Positions 7,831 to 15,967 of a DNA stretch of 60,052 nt are shown here, piece by piece. This DNA comes from Streptosporangiaceae bacterium NEAU-GS5 (GTDB lineage Bacteria > Actinomycetota > Actinomycetes > Streptosporangiales > Streptosporangiaceae). A program made the position numbers and the translations under genes. Where the stretch lies: positions 1 to 60,052 of the forward strand of contig JAGFNW010000046.1 of assembly GCA_017592665.1 (NCBI GenBank), written 5' to 3'. Under the pieces are notes generated by a model that saw only the letters and a program-made list of their open reading frames with translations, was not told the origin of the DNA and did not search any database. How positions within the stretch are numbered: position 1 is the stretch's first letter; every line of letters starts with the position of its first letter.

Positions 7831-8478
7831 TCAGCGATCGGAGGAGAGGTGGCAGCGGAGTTCGGGCAGGGGACGCCGGCAGATCTGGCGGGCCTCGTCG
7901 GCCGGAACGCCGAAGGCGCGCAGCAGGTCTTCGGCGATCTGGTCGGTGGCCTCGGCATCGTCACGATCCGGCCGGGTGTGCAGTAGTTGACCGAGGCACA
8001 GAGCGGCGCCCGCGGCTATCACGAACGCGAGTTCCGCGTCGCCCGCGGTGAAGCGCCCGGCCTGGATGGCTGACTGGATGTCGCGCCGGGCGCGTGGGGC
8101 CAGGCCGTGCTCGGAGGTGGCCAAGCCCAGGCCGTTGTTGAGGATGACTTTGCTGAGCTGGGGATGGCGGCGGTGCAGGCGTCCCGTCAGCCGGAAGCTG
8201 TGGGCGAAGACATCGGCCGGGTCGTCTATGCCGTGGGTCACCTCATCCAGAGCGGCGCCGTGCCGGTCGAGGGCGTCCTCCACCGCGGCCTGGAAGAGTT
8301 CGTCCTTGCTGGAGAAGTGGTTGTAGAACGAGCCCATCCCCACGTCGGCGGTCTGGGTGATGTCAAGGATCGCCACGTTGGTCTTGCCCTCGGCGATGAA
8401 GGTCTGCGCTGCGTGGATGAGAGCGGCCCGGGTCCGAGCCTTGCGCCGATCCAGGCGACTTCCTGCGATGGCGGCCAT
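7831..8478 (-). CDS. TetR-family repressor beside the P450 operon
   Basis: 215 residues with a TetR HTH at about 15-60 (ILDITQTADVGMGSFYNHFSS) and a ligand-binding helical domain. The ATG at 8478 follows GAGGAATG. It lies upstream of and on the same strand as ferredoxin-reductase-P450, about 210 bases away, and most likely controls that operon and itself. It is a paralogue of the TetR at 17292-17948, sharing RLDRRKARTR, GSFYNHF.SKDELF and the DxxDPAxVFAxSFRxxGRL stretch. Palindromes at 8601-8640 just upstream are candidate operators. The effector is unknown, plausibly the P450 substrate. Confidence 0.92.
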   Translation of the reverse strand: MAAIAGSRLDRRKARTRAALIHAAQTFIAEGKTNVAILDITQTADVGMGSFYNHFSSKDELFQAAVEDALDRHGAALDEVTHGIDDPADVFAHSFRLTGRLHRRHPQLSKVILNNGLGLATSEHGLAPRARRDIQSAIQAGRFTAGDAELAFVIAAGAALCLGQLLHTRPDRDDAEATDQIAEDLLRAFGVPADEARQICRRPLPELRCHLSSDR

Positions 8479-8600
8479 CTGCGCTCATTCCTCTAGCCGG
8501 TCCTGACGATGCTCTCACTGTAGAGCATTCAGTCAAAACTGACGGAACCATCACCATCTCTTGCCTATTTCATTACCTCACTGCCGATAGCGTTCATAAG

Positions 8601-8640
8601 TGACGTTATCGTCATCACTGTGATAAATCATCACATGTGA
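8601..8640. promoter_or_regulatory. Cluster of palindromes upstream of TetR (candidate operators)
   Basis: Four symmetric elements lie within 40 bases: TGACG-TTAT-CGTCA (8601-8614), the perfect 11-mer ATCACTGTGAT (8614-8624), TGTGAT-5-ATCACA (8619-8635) and the perfect 10-mer TCACATGTGA (8631-8640). They lie between the TetR start (8478) and the plus-strand small gene at 8660. The recurring GTGAT/ATCAC half-site suggests a regulator, most simply the TetR. Symmetry is seen directly; binding is inferred. Confidence 0.5.
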
Positions 8641-8659
8641 CGCAGGGAGAGGAAAAACC

Positions 8660-8887
8660 ATGATCACCAGAATCGTCTCGACGCTCGTGGCCGCCGTGGT
8701 CACCTTCGGCAGCCCCGGGCTCCCGGCCAAGGCGGTCCCCGCTGGGGTCGCCGCGGAGACGAGGGCAGGCCATGCGCTGATCGTCGAGATGCCTCATGGC
8801 ATCGCCTACGGGCCGACGGCCACGCCCGCCGAGAATGGGGCCCGCACAGAGCAGCGTCGCCGGCGCGTCCTCCACCCGGATCCGTGA
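8660..8887 (+). CDS. Small putative secreted protein
   Basis: 75 residues from ATG 8660 with GGGAGAGG upstream. The N-terminus MITRIVSTLVAAVVTFG looks like a signal peptide (positive charge, hydrophobic core, then small residues PAKA). The rest has no recognisable family and becomes Arg-rich at the end, so the C-terminal part may not be conserved. It follows the palindrome cluster and may be controlled from there. Could be a gene remnant; confidence is limited. Confidence 0.4.
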   Translation: MITRIVSTLVAAVVTFGSPGLPAKAVPAGVAAETRAGHALIVEMPHGIAYGPTATPAENGARTEQRRRRVLHPDP

Positions 8888-8949
8888 AGCGCTCGGCGTA
8901 CTGGTCCCCGGCCGGGCGCAGGCGCGCCCGAAAGACAGACAGGTTCCTC

Positions 8950-9540
8950 ATGCCAATGTCCGATACCACCGCAGTAAGCCGTGAGCACGCGGTCACAGCG
9001 CTGGTGAGCGAATACGAGGCCCTCAAGGCGGAGGAGCGGCAGCGGATCGGCGTCCGAGGTCAGTTGCTGTACGCCACGCTCACCGCCGTCGCCGGCATCG
9101 CCACTGTCACCGCGACCGCCGGGCGGCTGGAGCTGCTGTTGCTGCTACCCCTGGCCACCACGGTTCTGGGCTGGAGTTGCGTCACCAATGACCACAAGAT
9201 TGTCTTCATCGGACGGTACGTCCGCTACCGGCTGGGGCCGCGTATGGTCGGCTTGGCCGGTGAGTTCTCCAGCGGCATCGACATGTTCGACTGGGAGCAC
9301 TACCACCGCGCGGATCCACTCCGCCGCTCTCGGAAATGGCTGCAACTGGCGGCGGATATGGTCGCCTTCTGCGTGCCTTCGCTGACCGCCATCGCACTGC
9401 TCCTGCTGCTGGGCCCGCACAATCCGCTTGTCCTGATCGGCTCGGCCGCCGCGATCATCGCGGTCACCATCTTGGCCGCTCAGATAGTTCGCTACGCGGG
9501 TGCCGCCGGTCCGGACGGCGGTCCTGCTCGCAGGCCATAG
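8950..9540 (+). CDS. Integral membrane protein of unknown function, four predicted TM segments
   Basis: About 196 residues if started at ATG 8950 (AGG 7-9 bases upstream); a GTG at 8884 overlaps the previous stop as GTGA and would add an Arg-rich leader, so the start is uncertain. A soluble helix (SEYEALKAEERQRI) precedes two TM segments (about 35-75), a central polar part with the motif GIDMFDWEHYHRADP, then two more TM segments near the C-terminus. No enzyme family recognised. Convergent with the lipid kinase gene, 7 bases away. Confidence 0.7.
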   Translation: MPMSDTTAVSREHAVTALVSEYEALKAEERQRIGVRGQLLYATLTAVAGIATVTATAGRLELLLLLPLATTVLGWSCVTNDHKIVFIGRYVRYRLGPRMVGLAGEFSSGIDMFDWEHYHRADPLRRSRKWLQLAADMVAFCVPSLTAIALLLLLGPHNPLVLIGSAAAIIAVTILAAQIVRYAGAAGPDGGPARRP

Positions 9541-9547
9541 CCGTCTC

Positions 9548-10432
9548 CTAGGGGCGGGGCACCCTCACCTGCAGCGCGCCGGGGCGGATCTCGCACACGA
9601 TCGGGAGATCCAGCAGCACGACTTCACCGTCGATGCCGGCGGGCAACCGCGCCGCGGCGCCGTGCAGAGTGATCCGGGGGGCGGTCCAGGTGATGACTCC
9701 TTCGTCGGTCTGCCCCGCGTCGCCCTGCCGCAGTTCACGGCGAAGGCGCGGAAGCAGGACCGGTGGCAGCGCACCAGCGGGCCGCTTGAGCACGATTCCG
9801 CCGAGCAGCCCGCTGTCGAGCGTGGGGCGGCCGAGGCGCCTCGGGGGCGAGAGACGGTACGGATTGTTGGATACGAGGATCACCTGCGGGTATTCGACCG
9901 GACCCTGCGGGGTGTCCACGATGGCGTCGACGAACTCGTGCCCGCCGAGGTACCCAGGTGCGATCTCGGCGAAGGCGCGGGCCTTCGCCTCCCGGTAGCC
10001 GGGTGTCAGCAACGCGTCCGCGTAGGCGCCGAACGAGACGTTGTTGACGAACACCCGGGAGCCCACCCAGCCAAGATCGATCGATGCCACATCCCCCGTG
10101 TCCAGCGCGGCCAGCGCGGAGGCCGGATTGGCGATGTTCAGGCCGAGGTCCCGGGCGAAGTGATTGCGGGTACCGGCGGGGATCACCACCAGGGGCCGCT
10201 GCGCCTCGGCGGCCACCGCGGCCACCGCGGCCACCGTGCCGTCGCCACCGGCGACACCGAGAACCGTTGCGCCCTCGGCGATGGCAGCCCTGGCCAGCGA
10301 TGCCGGATCCTGGTCCGGGCCGGTCAGCCTGACCTGCGCGCCGGCCGCCTCCGCCCGCTCCACGAGCCCGAAGCGGGCCACCTTCTCACCACCGGAGCGG
10401 GGGTTCATCACCACGACTGCGCCGTCCGTCAT
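9548..10432 (-). CDS. Diacylglycerol/lipid kinase family protein
   Basis: 294 residues. The DAGK catalytic signature GGDGT is at 62-66, preceded by VVVMNPRSGGEK (phosphate-loop region) and followed by IPAGTRNHFARDLGL, the conserved substrate/nucleotide segment of the DgkB/YegS family. Expected to phosphorylate a lipid (diacylglycerol, sphingoid base or similar) with ATP at the membrane face. Its ATG overlaps the PAP2 stop (ATGA, 10429-10432), so kinase and phosphatase are made together; such pairs act in lipid-phosphate turnover. The exact substrate is not known. Confidence 0.93.
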   Translation of the reverse strand: MTDGAVVVMNPRSGGEKVARFGLVERAEAAGAQVRLTGPDQDPASLARAAIAEGATVLGVAGGDGTVAAVAAVAAEAQRPLVVIPAGTRNHFARDLGLNIANPASALAALDTGDVASIDLGWVGSRVFVNNVSFGAYADALLTPGYREAKARAFAEIAPGYLGGHEFVDAIVDTPQGPVEYPQVILVSNNPYRLSPPRRLGRPTLDSGLLGGIVLKRPAGALPPVLLPRLRRELRQGDAGQTDEGVITWTAPRITLHGAAARLPAGIDGEVVLLDLPIVCEIRPGALQVRVPRP

Positions 10433-11052
10433 CGCGAATCACCTCGGTGCCGCGGCATCTCGGACAGGCGGGCGGCCAGGCGCCCCGCCGACCCACCGCA
10501 CAGGCTGCCGACCACCGCCCCGATGACGACATCCGACGGATAGTGCACACCCGTGTGTACCCGCGAATAGGCGACGGCCGCGGCGGCCACGTGCGCCGGC
10601 AGCCGGAGACCCGGCACCGCCTGCCCCATCGCCGTGGCGAACGCGAACGCGGACGCCGCGTGGCCGGACGGGAACGACCGTGACGCCGGCTGCCGTACCC
10701 GGCGGGACTCGGGAGCGGGATGGTCGGCCGATGGAGCCGGACGCTGCCGGCCGGCGAGAGGCTTCAGGACCAGGTTCGTCACCGCCGAGGTCAGCGCGAT
10801 GGCCAGGACTCCCCGGCCGGCCGCCCGCCGGCCCCGGCGGCCGCCCACCAGGGCCGTAACGGCGGCGGTCACCAGCCACAGCCGCGAATAGTTCGCCGCG
10901 TTCGACACGGCCACCAGCAGCCGGTCGAGCCGGGGCGTCGCCGTACCGGCGATCGCCTCGCAGACGGCCCGGTCCACGCCGTCGACCAGTGCGCGCAGCT
11001 CGCCCAGCGAACGGCTACGGTCCGCGCCGCCCGCAGGCGCCAGGCTCGTCAT
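10429..11052 (-). CDS. PAP2-family membrane phosphatase
   Basis: 207 residues from ATG 11052 with GGAGGAGGAAG upstream. All three PAP2 motifs are present: KPLAGRQRP, SFPSGHA and SRVHTGVHYPSD (catalytic His in each of the last two). Several hydrophobic helices indicate an integral membrane enzyme that hydrolyses phosphatidic acid, undecaprenyl or other lipid phosphates. Translationally coupled to the downstream lipid kinase, which catalyses the opposite chemistry. Substrate unresolved. Confidence 0.92.
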   Translation of the reverse strand: MTSLAPAGGADRSRSLGELRALVDGVDRAVCEAIAGTATPRLDRLLVAVSNAANYSRLWLVTAAVTALVGGRRGRRAAGRGVLAIALTSAVTNLVLKPLAGRQRPAPSADHPAPESRRVRQPASRSFPSGHAASAFAFATAMGQAVPGLRLPAHVAAAAVAYSRVHTGVHYPSDVVIGAVVGSLCGGSAGRLAARLSEMPRHRGDSR

Positions 11053-11260
11053 CGCGGCTTCCTCCTCCGCCCACATGGTTGGTGGCCTCGGCCGCGGCCG
11101 GCGCGTTCGCCGGCCCAACAGCGGTCAAGGGGTAACAGGCTACGTCCCGTCCGTGCCGTGGCCCGGAGATCACACGTGGTACGGCTTCTCCTTGACCACA
11201 TCCGCCTTCTCCTCGATCTTCTCTTTGGCATCGGCGTGCCTACGCGCTGCCGTGGGCCGC

Positions 11261-11593
11261 TCAGGCGACGGCCAGGTAGGTGCCGGCGACGGCCAGCGCC
11301 AGCAGGGCGGGCAGCGCTTCGCGGACGTCGTCGTGGGCCCGGCGGTGAGTGACGAGGGCGCCGAGCAGCAGCAGGATCATGCCGGCCGCGGCCAGCAGGC
11401 CGGCCGGACGCCAGGCCAGCCCGATCAGGACACCCGCGGCGGCGGCGAGTTCGGCGACGCCGATGAGCCGGTAGCGGCGCCAGGGGATGCCGAAGTGGGC
11501 GGCGGTGTGGCGCATCTTCGGGTGCCCGGCGAACTTGCCGGCGGCCGGCACGAGGCAGGCGGCAGTCAGCAGCAGGGACAGGGTGATGAACAT
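11261..11593 (-). CDS. DoxX-family small membrane protein
   Basis: 110 residues from ATG 11593, which shares one base with the stop of the upstream FAD monooxygenase (TGATG), so it is translationally coupled. Four hydrophobic helices with the DoxX pattern (KFAGHPKMRHTAAHFGIPWRR, then LIGVAELAAAAGVLIGL). DoxX proteins are small membrane proteins linked to redox or detoxification functions. Last gene of the aromatic-type catabolic operon; it may support the oxygenases or uptake. Confidence 0.85.
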   Translation of the reverse strand: MFITLSLLLTAACLVPAAGKFAGHPKMRHTAAHFGIPWRRYRLIGVAELAAAAGVLIGLAWRPAGLLAAAGMILLLLGALVTHRRAHDDVREALPALLALAVAGTYLAVA

Positions 11594-13188
11594 CACGATC
11601 TCCGATCGGTGGTGGTCCAGGTCAGGTGGGGTGGCTGGGAGCGGGTGCCGACGGCGGCGATGTACCGGTCGGGCCGGACCAGCACGGTCAGCGACGGGTC
11701 GTCGACGAGCGCGTGCAGGCCGGTGGTCCGGCCGGAGGCGAGGCGGACGTCGACCCATCCGCCGTTCGGTTCGGCGTCCGTGCCGTCGGTGACGCGGACC
11801 AGGGTGATGTCCCGGCGGCGGCAGACGTCCACGAGTCGCGGCTCAGGGCGGCGCGCGGTCACCATCGCCGGCGCTCCGTCCAGGAGATCGTCGAGGCGTA
11901 CCTGTTCGCCGCTGATCAGGCACAGCGGGGGGTTGGGGATCAACGCGCCGACGCGCAGTGCCCGGGGCGGGCGGGACAGCGCCGAGGTCTGCCGCAGCGC
12001 GCCGCCGCGCAGCCGTGGTGTCGCGGTGGAAGCGACGGCGTCGCGGACCCGGGCGCTGCGTACGGCCACGCCCAGCAGGAATCGCCGGACCGCGGCGGCG
12101 TTCTGCCCGCCGGTCATCGCCCAGCCGAAAAGCTTCGCCTTGCGGATCATCGCCGCGGCGTGGGGCCGACGTTCGGTCTGGTAGGTGGCGAGCAGATCGG
12201 GGGTGGCGCGGCCGGTCAGCACGTAAGCGATCTTCCAGGCGACGTTGTCGGCGTCCCGGAGGCCGGCGGCCAGGCCCTGGCCGATGAACGGCGGGGTGAG
12301 ATGGGCGGCGTCGCCGAGCAGGAAGGCCCGCCCGATCTGGAAGTGGGTCGCGAGGCCGGCCCGGAACGTGTAGACCGCCTTGCGGGTGACCTCGAGCCCG
12401 GCGAGGTCGGGCCGGCCGCTCCAGGGTTGGAGCAGGCTGCCGAGTTGGGCGATGAGATCGGTTTCGTCCTCGCCGTCGCGCAGCTGGAACTCCCACCGGT
12501 AGCGGTCGCCGGTGACCTGCATGAACGTGGCGGCGCGGGCGGGGTCGCACACCTGCTCGACGCCGGCCCAGCTGTTCAGAGGCGCAGCGGCGCGAACGTC
12601 CACGACCAGCCAGCGTTCGGTGAACCCGAGGTCCTGCACGTGGACGCCGAGCAGCTGCCGGACCGTGCTGTTGGCCCCGTCGCAGCCGAGCACCAAGCCG
12701 CCGGTGAACGTCTGGGCGGCCTCGCCGGCCACGGCGCGGGTGTGCACATGTACCGGTGGCCCGCTCAGTGGGTCGTGCACGCCGTCGAGCGCCCGTACCT
12801 CGACGCCGCGGCGCAGGTCGATGAGCGGGTGCCGGTCGACGCGGTGGAACAGCAGCGCCTCCAGCTCTGGCTGGTGGAACATGTTCGCCCCGGGGAAACC
12901 GCTGTCCGGGACCTCGGGCTGACGGCGGAACTCGGCCATCACCCGGTGCCGGGCGTCGAGCAGGCGAAGTCCGCACGCGGGCCGGGAGCCGGCCAGGAAG
13001 GCGTCGCCGACGCCGATCCGCTGGAGGATGCGCGTGACCTCGTCGTCGAGGTGGACGGCGCGGGGCAGCGGGTGGGGCAGCGGGTGGCGCTCGAGGACGG
13101 TGACCGGGATTCCGCGGTCGGCGAGCAGCAGCGCGGCGATGCAACCGACCGGGCCGGCGCCCACGACGATGACGTTTCGTGGGTACAT
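11593..13188 (-). CDS. FAD-dependent aromatic hydroxylase (class A flavoprotein monooxygenase, MhpA-like)
   Basis: 531 residues from ATG 13188 (AGGAAG upstream). FAD fingerprint VVGAGPVG at residues 8-15, a central FAD/NAD DG motif (LGCDGANS, ~170), and FLLGDAAHLTPPFIGQGLA (~295), the GD motif of the p-hydroxybenzoate/3-(3-hydroxyphenyl)propionate hydroxylase group. A C-terminal thioredoxin-like tail follows, as in MhpA or PheA. Predicted to insert one oxygen atom into a phenolic ring using NAD(P)H, making the catechol for the dioxygenase in the same operon. Coupled to DoxX. Confidence 0.9.
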   Translation of the reverse strand: MYPRNVIVVGAGPVGCIAALLLADRGIPVTVLERHPLPHPLPRAVHLDDEVTRILQRIGVGDAFLAGSRPACGLRLLDARHRVMAEFRRQPEVPDSGFPGANMFHQPELEALLFHRVDRHPLIDLRRGVEVRALDGVHDPLSGPPVHVHTRAVAGEAAQTFTGGLVLGCDGANSTVRQLLGVHVQDLGFTERWLVVDVRAAAPLNSWAGVEQVCDPARAATFMQVTGDRYRWEFQLRDGEDETDLIAQLGSLLQPWSGRPDLAGLEVTRKAVYTFRAGLATHFQIGRAFLLGDAAHLTPPFIGQGLAAGLRDADNVAWKIAYVLTGRATPDLLATYQTERRPHAAAMIRKAKLFGWAMTGGQNAAAVRRFLLGVAVRSARVRDAVASTATPRLRGGALRQTSALSRPPRALRVGALIPNPPLCLISGEQVRLDDLLDGAPAMVTARRPEPRLVDVCRRRDITLVRVTDGTDAEPNGGWVDVRLASGRTTGLHALVDDPSLTVLVRPDRYIAAVGTRSQPPHLTWTTTDRRS

Positions 13189-13199
13189 GGCGGGCTTCC

Positions 13200-15011
13200 T
13201 TAGGGCAGCGTGGTGACGGTGAGAGCGAACCCGGCGACCGCTTCGCGGACCTGCTCGGGGTCGGCGCCGGTCACGGTGACGACGAGGCGGCCGTTCTGGT
13301 GGCTAGCGCTGACATCGCGGACCGATATGCCGGCGTCGGCCAGCGTGTCGGCGACGGCGCGGGCGGCGGCGTCGGCGACCAGCGCCGGCTTGAACTGCTT
13401 GCCCACGGCGGTCACGGGAATCTCGGCGAGTTGGTGGATCCGCTTCGGCCGGGCGGCCGGCTCGCCGATCGTGGTGGCGGCCCAGGCGTGGAGTTCGTCC
13501 TCGTCGAACCGGTCCGGGTCGGCCGGCACGACGTAGGCGATCGGGACTTCACCGGAGTGCCGGTCGGGCTGCCCGACCGCGGCGACGGCCGCCACAGCGG
13601 GGTTGCTCAGCAGGCCGTCCTCGATCACGCGGGGGTCGATGTTGTGCCCGCCGCGGATGATGAGGTCCTTGGCGCGGCCGGTGAGGTGCACGTAGCCGTC
13701 CGGGTCGACGATGCCGAGGTCGCCGGTGTTCAGCCAGCCATCGCGCACGACGCCGTCCCGGCTGACCCGCGGCCTGCCCAGCGCGGGGTCGGTGACGTAT
13801 CCGGCGAACACCGCCGGTCCGCCTATCGCGAGGACGCCGGCCTCGCCGGGCGCGCGGTCCGTCCACGACCCGTCGGCGCCGATGCGCACCGCCTTCATAC
13901 GCTGCCCCGCCAGGACACGGCCGACCGATCCGATCCGTTCCTCCCCCGGCGGGGTGAAGGTGGTCGCGCAGGCGGCCTCGGTCAGGCCGTAGCCCTCGAG
14001 CAGCCGCCGCCCTGTGTGGGCGGCGAAGTCCTCCCGCACCGATGGCGGCAGCGGTGAGGCGCCCACGACCGGCAACCGCAAACTGCTGATGTCCGCGTCG
14101 ACCGGCACCCGGGACAAGGTCGCATAGACGGTGGGGACGGCGGACATGGCCGCGATCCGGTAGTACTCCACGATCTGCCAGAACCGCGCGTACAGGTCGG
14201 GGTCGCGGTAGCCGGCGGGGCCGGACCACACCACGCGCTGGCCGCCGAACATCGGCGCGAGGCCGGTGACCAGCAGCGCGTTGACGTGGAAAAGTGGCAA
14301 TCCGCCGAGCATCGCCTCACCCGGCGCCAACCCCGTGGCCAGGGCGATTCCTCGGGCGCAGGCCAGCTCGTTCGCGTGGGTGTGCGCGGCGACCTTCGGG
14401 GCGCCGGTGGTCCCGCCAGTGTGGACGAACGCGGCGAGATCGTCCGGTGCCGGCGGCTGCGCGCCGACCAGGCGGTCGGCCGTGTGTCCGGCGGCCACGT
14501 CGTCGAGGTACGCCACGAGCATGCCGGTATCGGCGGGTAGCGGCGGCGGCGCGCCCATGGCCGCGTCCGGCCGCAGCACCAGCACGGCACGGACATCGAC
14601 CGCCGCGCACACCGCCAGCAGGCGCGTCCATCGCGCCTCGTCCAGTTCCGGGCCCGCGGCGACGACGAGGCGGGACCCGGTGCGGCGCATCAGCTGGGTG
14701 AGGTCTTCGGCGCCGAGCACCGGATTGACCGGCGCGGCGATGCCGACGGCCTGCGCGGCCAGCGTGGACGCGTACAGCATCGACGTGTTGACGCCGCACA
14801 GCGTCACGGCGTCCGCGCGCCGCAGCCCGAGCGCGGTCAGCGCATTCGCGATGCGGGTCACGCGGCCGGCGAGCTCGGCGTAGGTCCAGGTGAGCGCGTC
14901 GCGGAAGCGAGCCGGGTCCGGTATCCACTGGGTGGCCACCGCGTCCGGCCAGGTGTGCGCGGCATCGAGCAGGAGTTGATACGTCGAGCGGGGGGCCGGG
15001 AGCAGGCTCAT
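13200..15011 (-). CDS. AMP-forming acyl-CoA ligase
   Basis: 603 residues from ATG 15011 (GGGGAGG upstream). AMP-binding P-loop HTGGTTGAPKVAAHTHAN, GYGLTEA, LNTGDLG and the hinge RGGHNIDPRVIE are all present, as is the C-terminal catalytic lysine context VGKQFKP. ANL-superfamily enzyme that activates a carboxylate to an acyl-CoA through an acyl-AMP. Its start overlaps the stop of the FAH-like gene (ATGA, 15008-15011). In this operon it probably activates the acid entering or leaving the ring-degradation route; an acyl chain or aryl acid would both fit. Confidence 0.93.
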   Translation of the reverse strand: MSLLPAPRSTYQLLLDAAHTWPDAVATQWIPDPARFRDALTWTYAELAGRVTRIANALTALGLRRADAVTLCGVNTSMLYASTLAAQAVGIAAPVNPVLGAEDLTQLMRRTGSRLVVAAGPELDEARWTRLLAVCAAVDVRAVLVLRPDAAMGAPPPLPADTGMLVAYLDDVAAGHTADRLVGAQPPAPDDLAAFVHTGGTTGAPKVAAHTHANELACARGIALATGLAPGEAMLGGLPLFHVNALLVTGLAPMFGGQRVVWSGPAGYRDPDLYARFWQIVEYYRIAAMSAVPTVYATLSRVPVDADISSLRLPVVGASPLPPSVREDFAAHTGRRLLEGYGLTEAACATTFTPPGEERIGSVGRVLAGQRMKAVRIGADGSWTDRAPGEAGVLAIGGPAVFAGYVTDPALGRPRVSRDGVVRDGWLNTGDLGIVDPDGYVHLTGRAKDLIIRGGHNIDPRVIEDGLLSNPAVAAVAAVGQPDRHSGEVPIAYVVPADPDRFDEDELHAWAATTIGEPAARPKRIHQLAEIPVTAVGKQFKPALVADAAARAVADTLADAGISVRDVSASHQNGRLVVTVTGADPEQVREAVAGFALTVTTLP

Positions 15012-15967
15012 GGCGACCTCCCCATGACTCGGGTGCGCTGGGCGCCGAGGTCCAGCGCGTGATCGTCGGTGGCGATGGCGGCGGTGACGAGGTCGCCGTC
15101 GTGCAGGTAACGCGGATTGCCGGCCTGCCGCCGGAAGAACAGCCGCCACTTGGTCGCCGGCGGGAGCAGGGCGGCGAGCTTCTCCATCACCTTCGGTGGC
15201 GCGGTCAGCGCGGTGCCGCCCGGGGTGCCGGTCAGCAGCAGGTCACCGGCCGCGAGGGGCTGGAACCGGGACAACAGCGTCAACGCCTGCGCCGGACGGA
15301 CGATCATGTCGGCCACGGTCCGGTCCTGCCGGACCTCGCCGTTGACCGCCAGGGTGAGCCGTAGCTCGGCCAATCGGTCGAGGTCGGCGGCGTCGACCAA
15401 GGTCAGCCACGGCCCGACCGGGGTGAAGGTGGGATACGACTTCGATTCGTAGAACTGGGTGCGGGTGAGCTGGATCTGCCGGGCGCTCACGTCGTTGGTG
15501 ACGACCAGCCCCGCGACATACCGTGACAGGTCCGCCTCGGCCACGGTGCTGCCGACCGGCAGGTCGCGCCCGATGACCAGGCCGAGCTCGACCTCGTAGT
15601 CGAGGAACTCCACCCCGGCGGGGCGGATGATGTCCCCCAGCGGGCCGGTGATCGAGTGCGAGGTCTTGCGGAAGAACGCGGGCGGCACCCGATCGGGGTC
15701 CATCCCGGAGTCCATCGCGTGGGAGCGGTAGTTCACCATCTGGGCGACGACCCTGGCCGGCGCGGTCACCGGGCTGAGCAGGTCGAGCGACCCGACGGGG
15801 CGAGCCTGCGCCGGCGCCGCCGCGAGGGCGTCCGCGATGGCGCCGTCCAGCGCCGGGCGGTCCGCAAGCAGCTCGCCGGTGGTCGTGGCCGGCAGGGCGA
15901 GGCGCACCATGCCGGCGGCGGTCGCCGCCCACCAGCCCTCAGCGGTACGGGCGAGGTTGACGCTCAT
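15008..15967 (-). CDS. Fumarylacetoacetate hydrolase family protein
   Basis: 319 residues. Contains the FAH-fold metal-site region FLDYEVELGLVIGRD (Glu ligands), GLVVTNDVSARQIQ and GDLLLTGTPGG. Members hydrolyse or decarboxylate beta-diketo acids or hydrate 2-hydroxypentadienoates in meta-cleavage pathways (compare MhpD, HpcE, FAA hydrolase). Both ends overlap neighbours by 4 bases. Lying next to an extradiol-type dioxygenase, it most likely processes the ring-opened product. Confidence 0.92.
   Translation of the reverse strand: MSVNLARTAEGWWAATAAGMVRLALPATTTGELLADRPALDGAIADALAAAPAQARPVGSLDLLSPVTAPARVVAQMVNYRSHAMDSGMDPDRVPPAFFRKTSHSITGPLGDIIRPAGVEFLDYEVELGLVIGRDLPVGSTVAEADLSRYVAGLVVTNDVSARQIQLTRTQFYESKSYPTFTPVGPWLTLVDAADLDRLAELRLTLAVNGEVRQDRTVADMIVRPAQALTLLSRFQPLAAGDLLLTGTPGGTALTAPPKVMEKLAALLPPATKWRLFFRRQAGNPRYLHDGDLVTAAIATDDHALDLGAQRTRVMGRSP

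Noticed and set aside
11626-13203. 525-codon plus-strand frame opposite the FAD hydroxylase
   Set aside because: Antisense shadow of a gene with intact FAD motifs.
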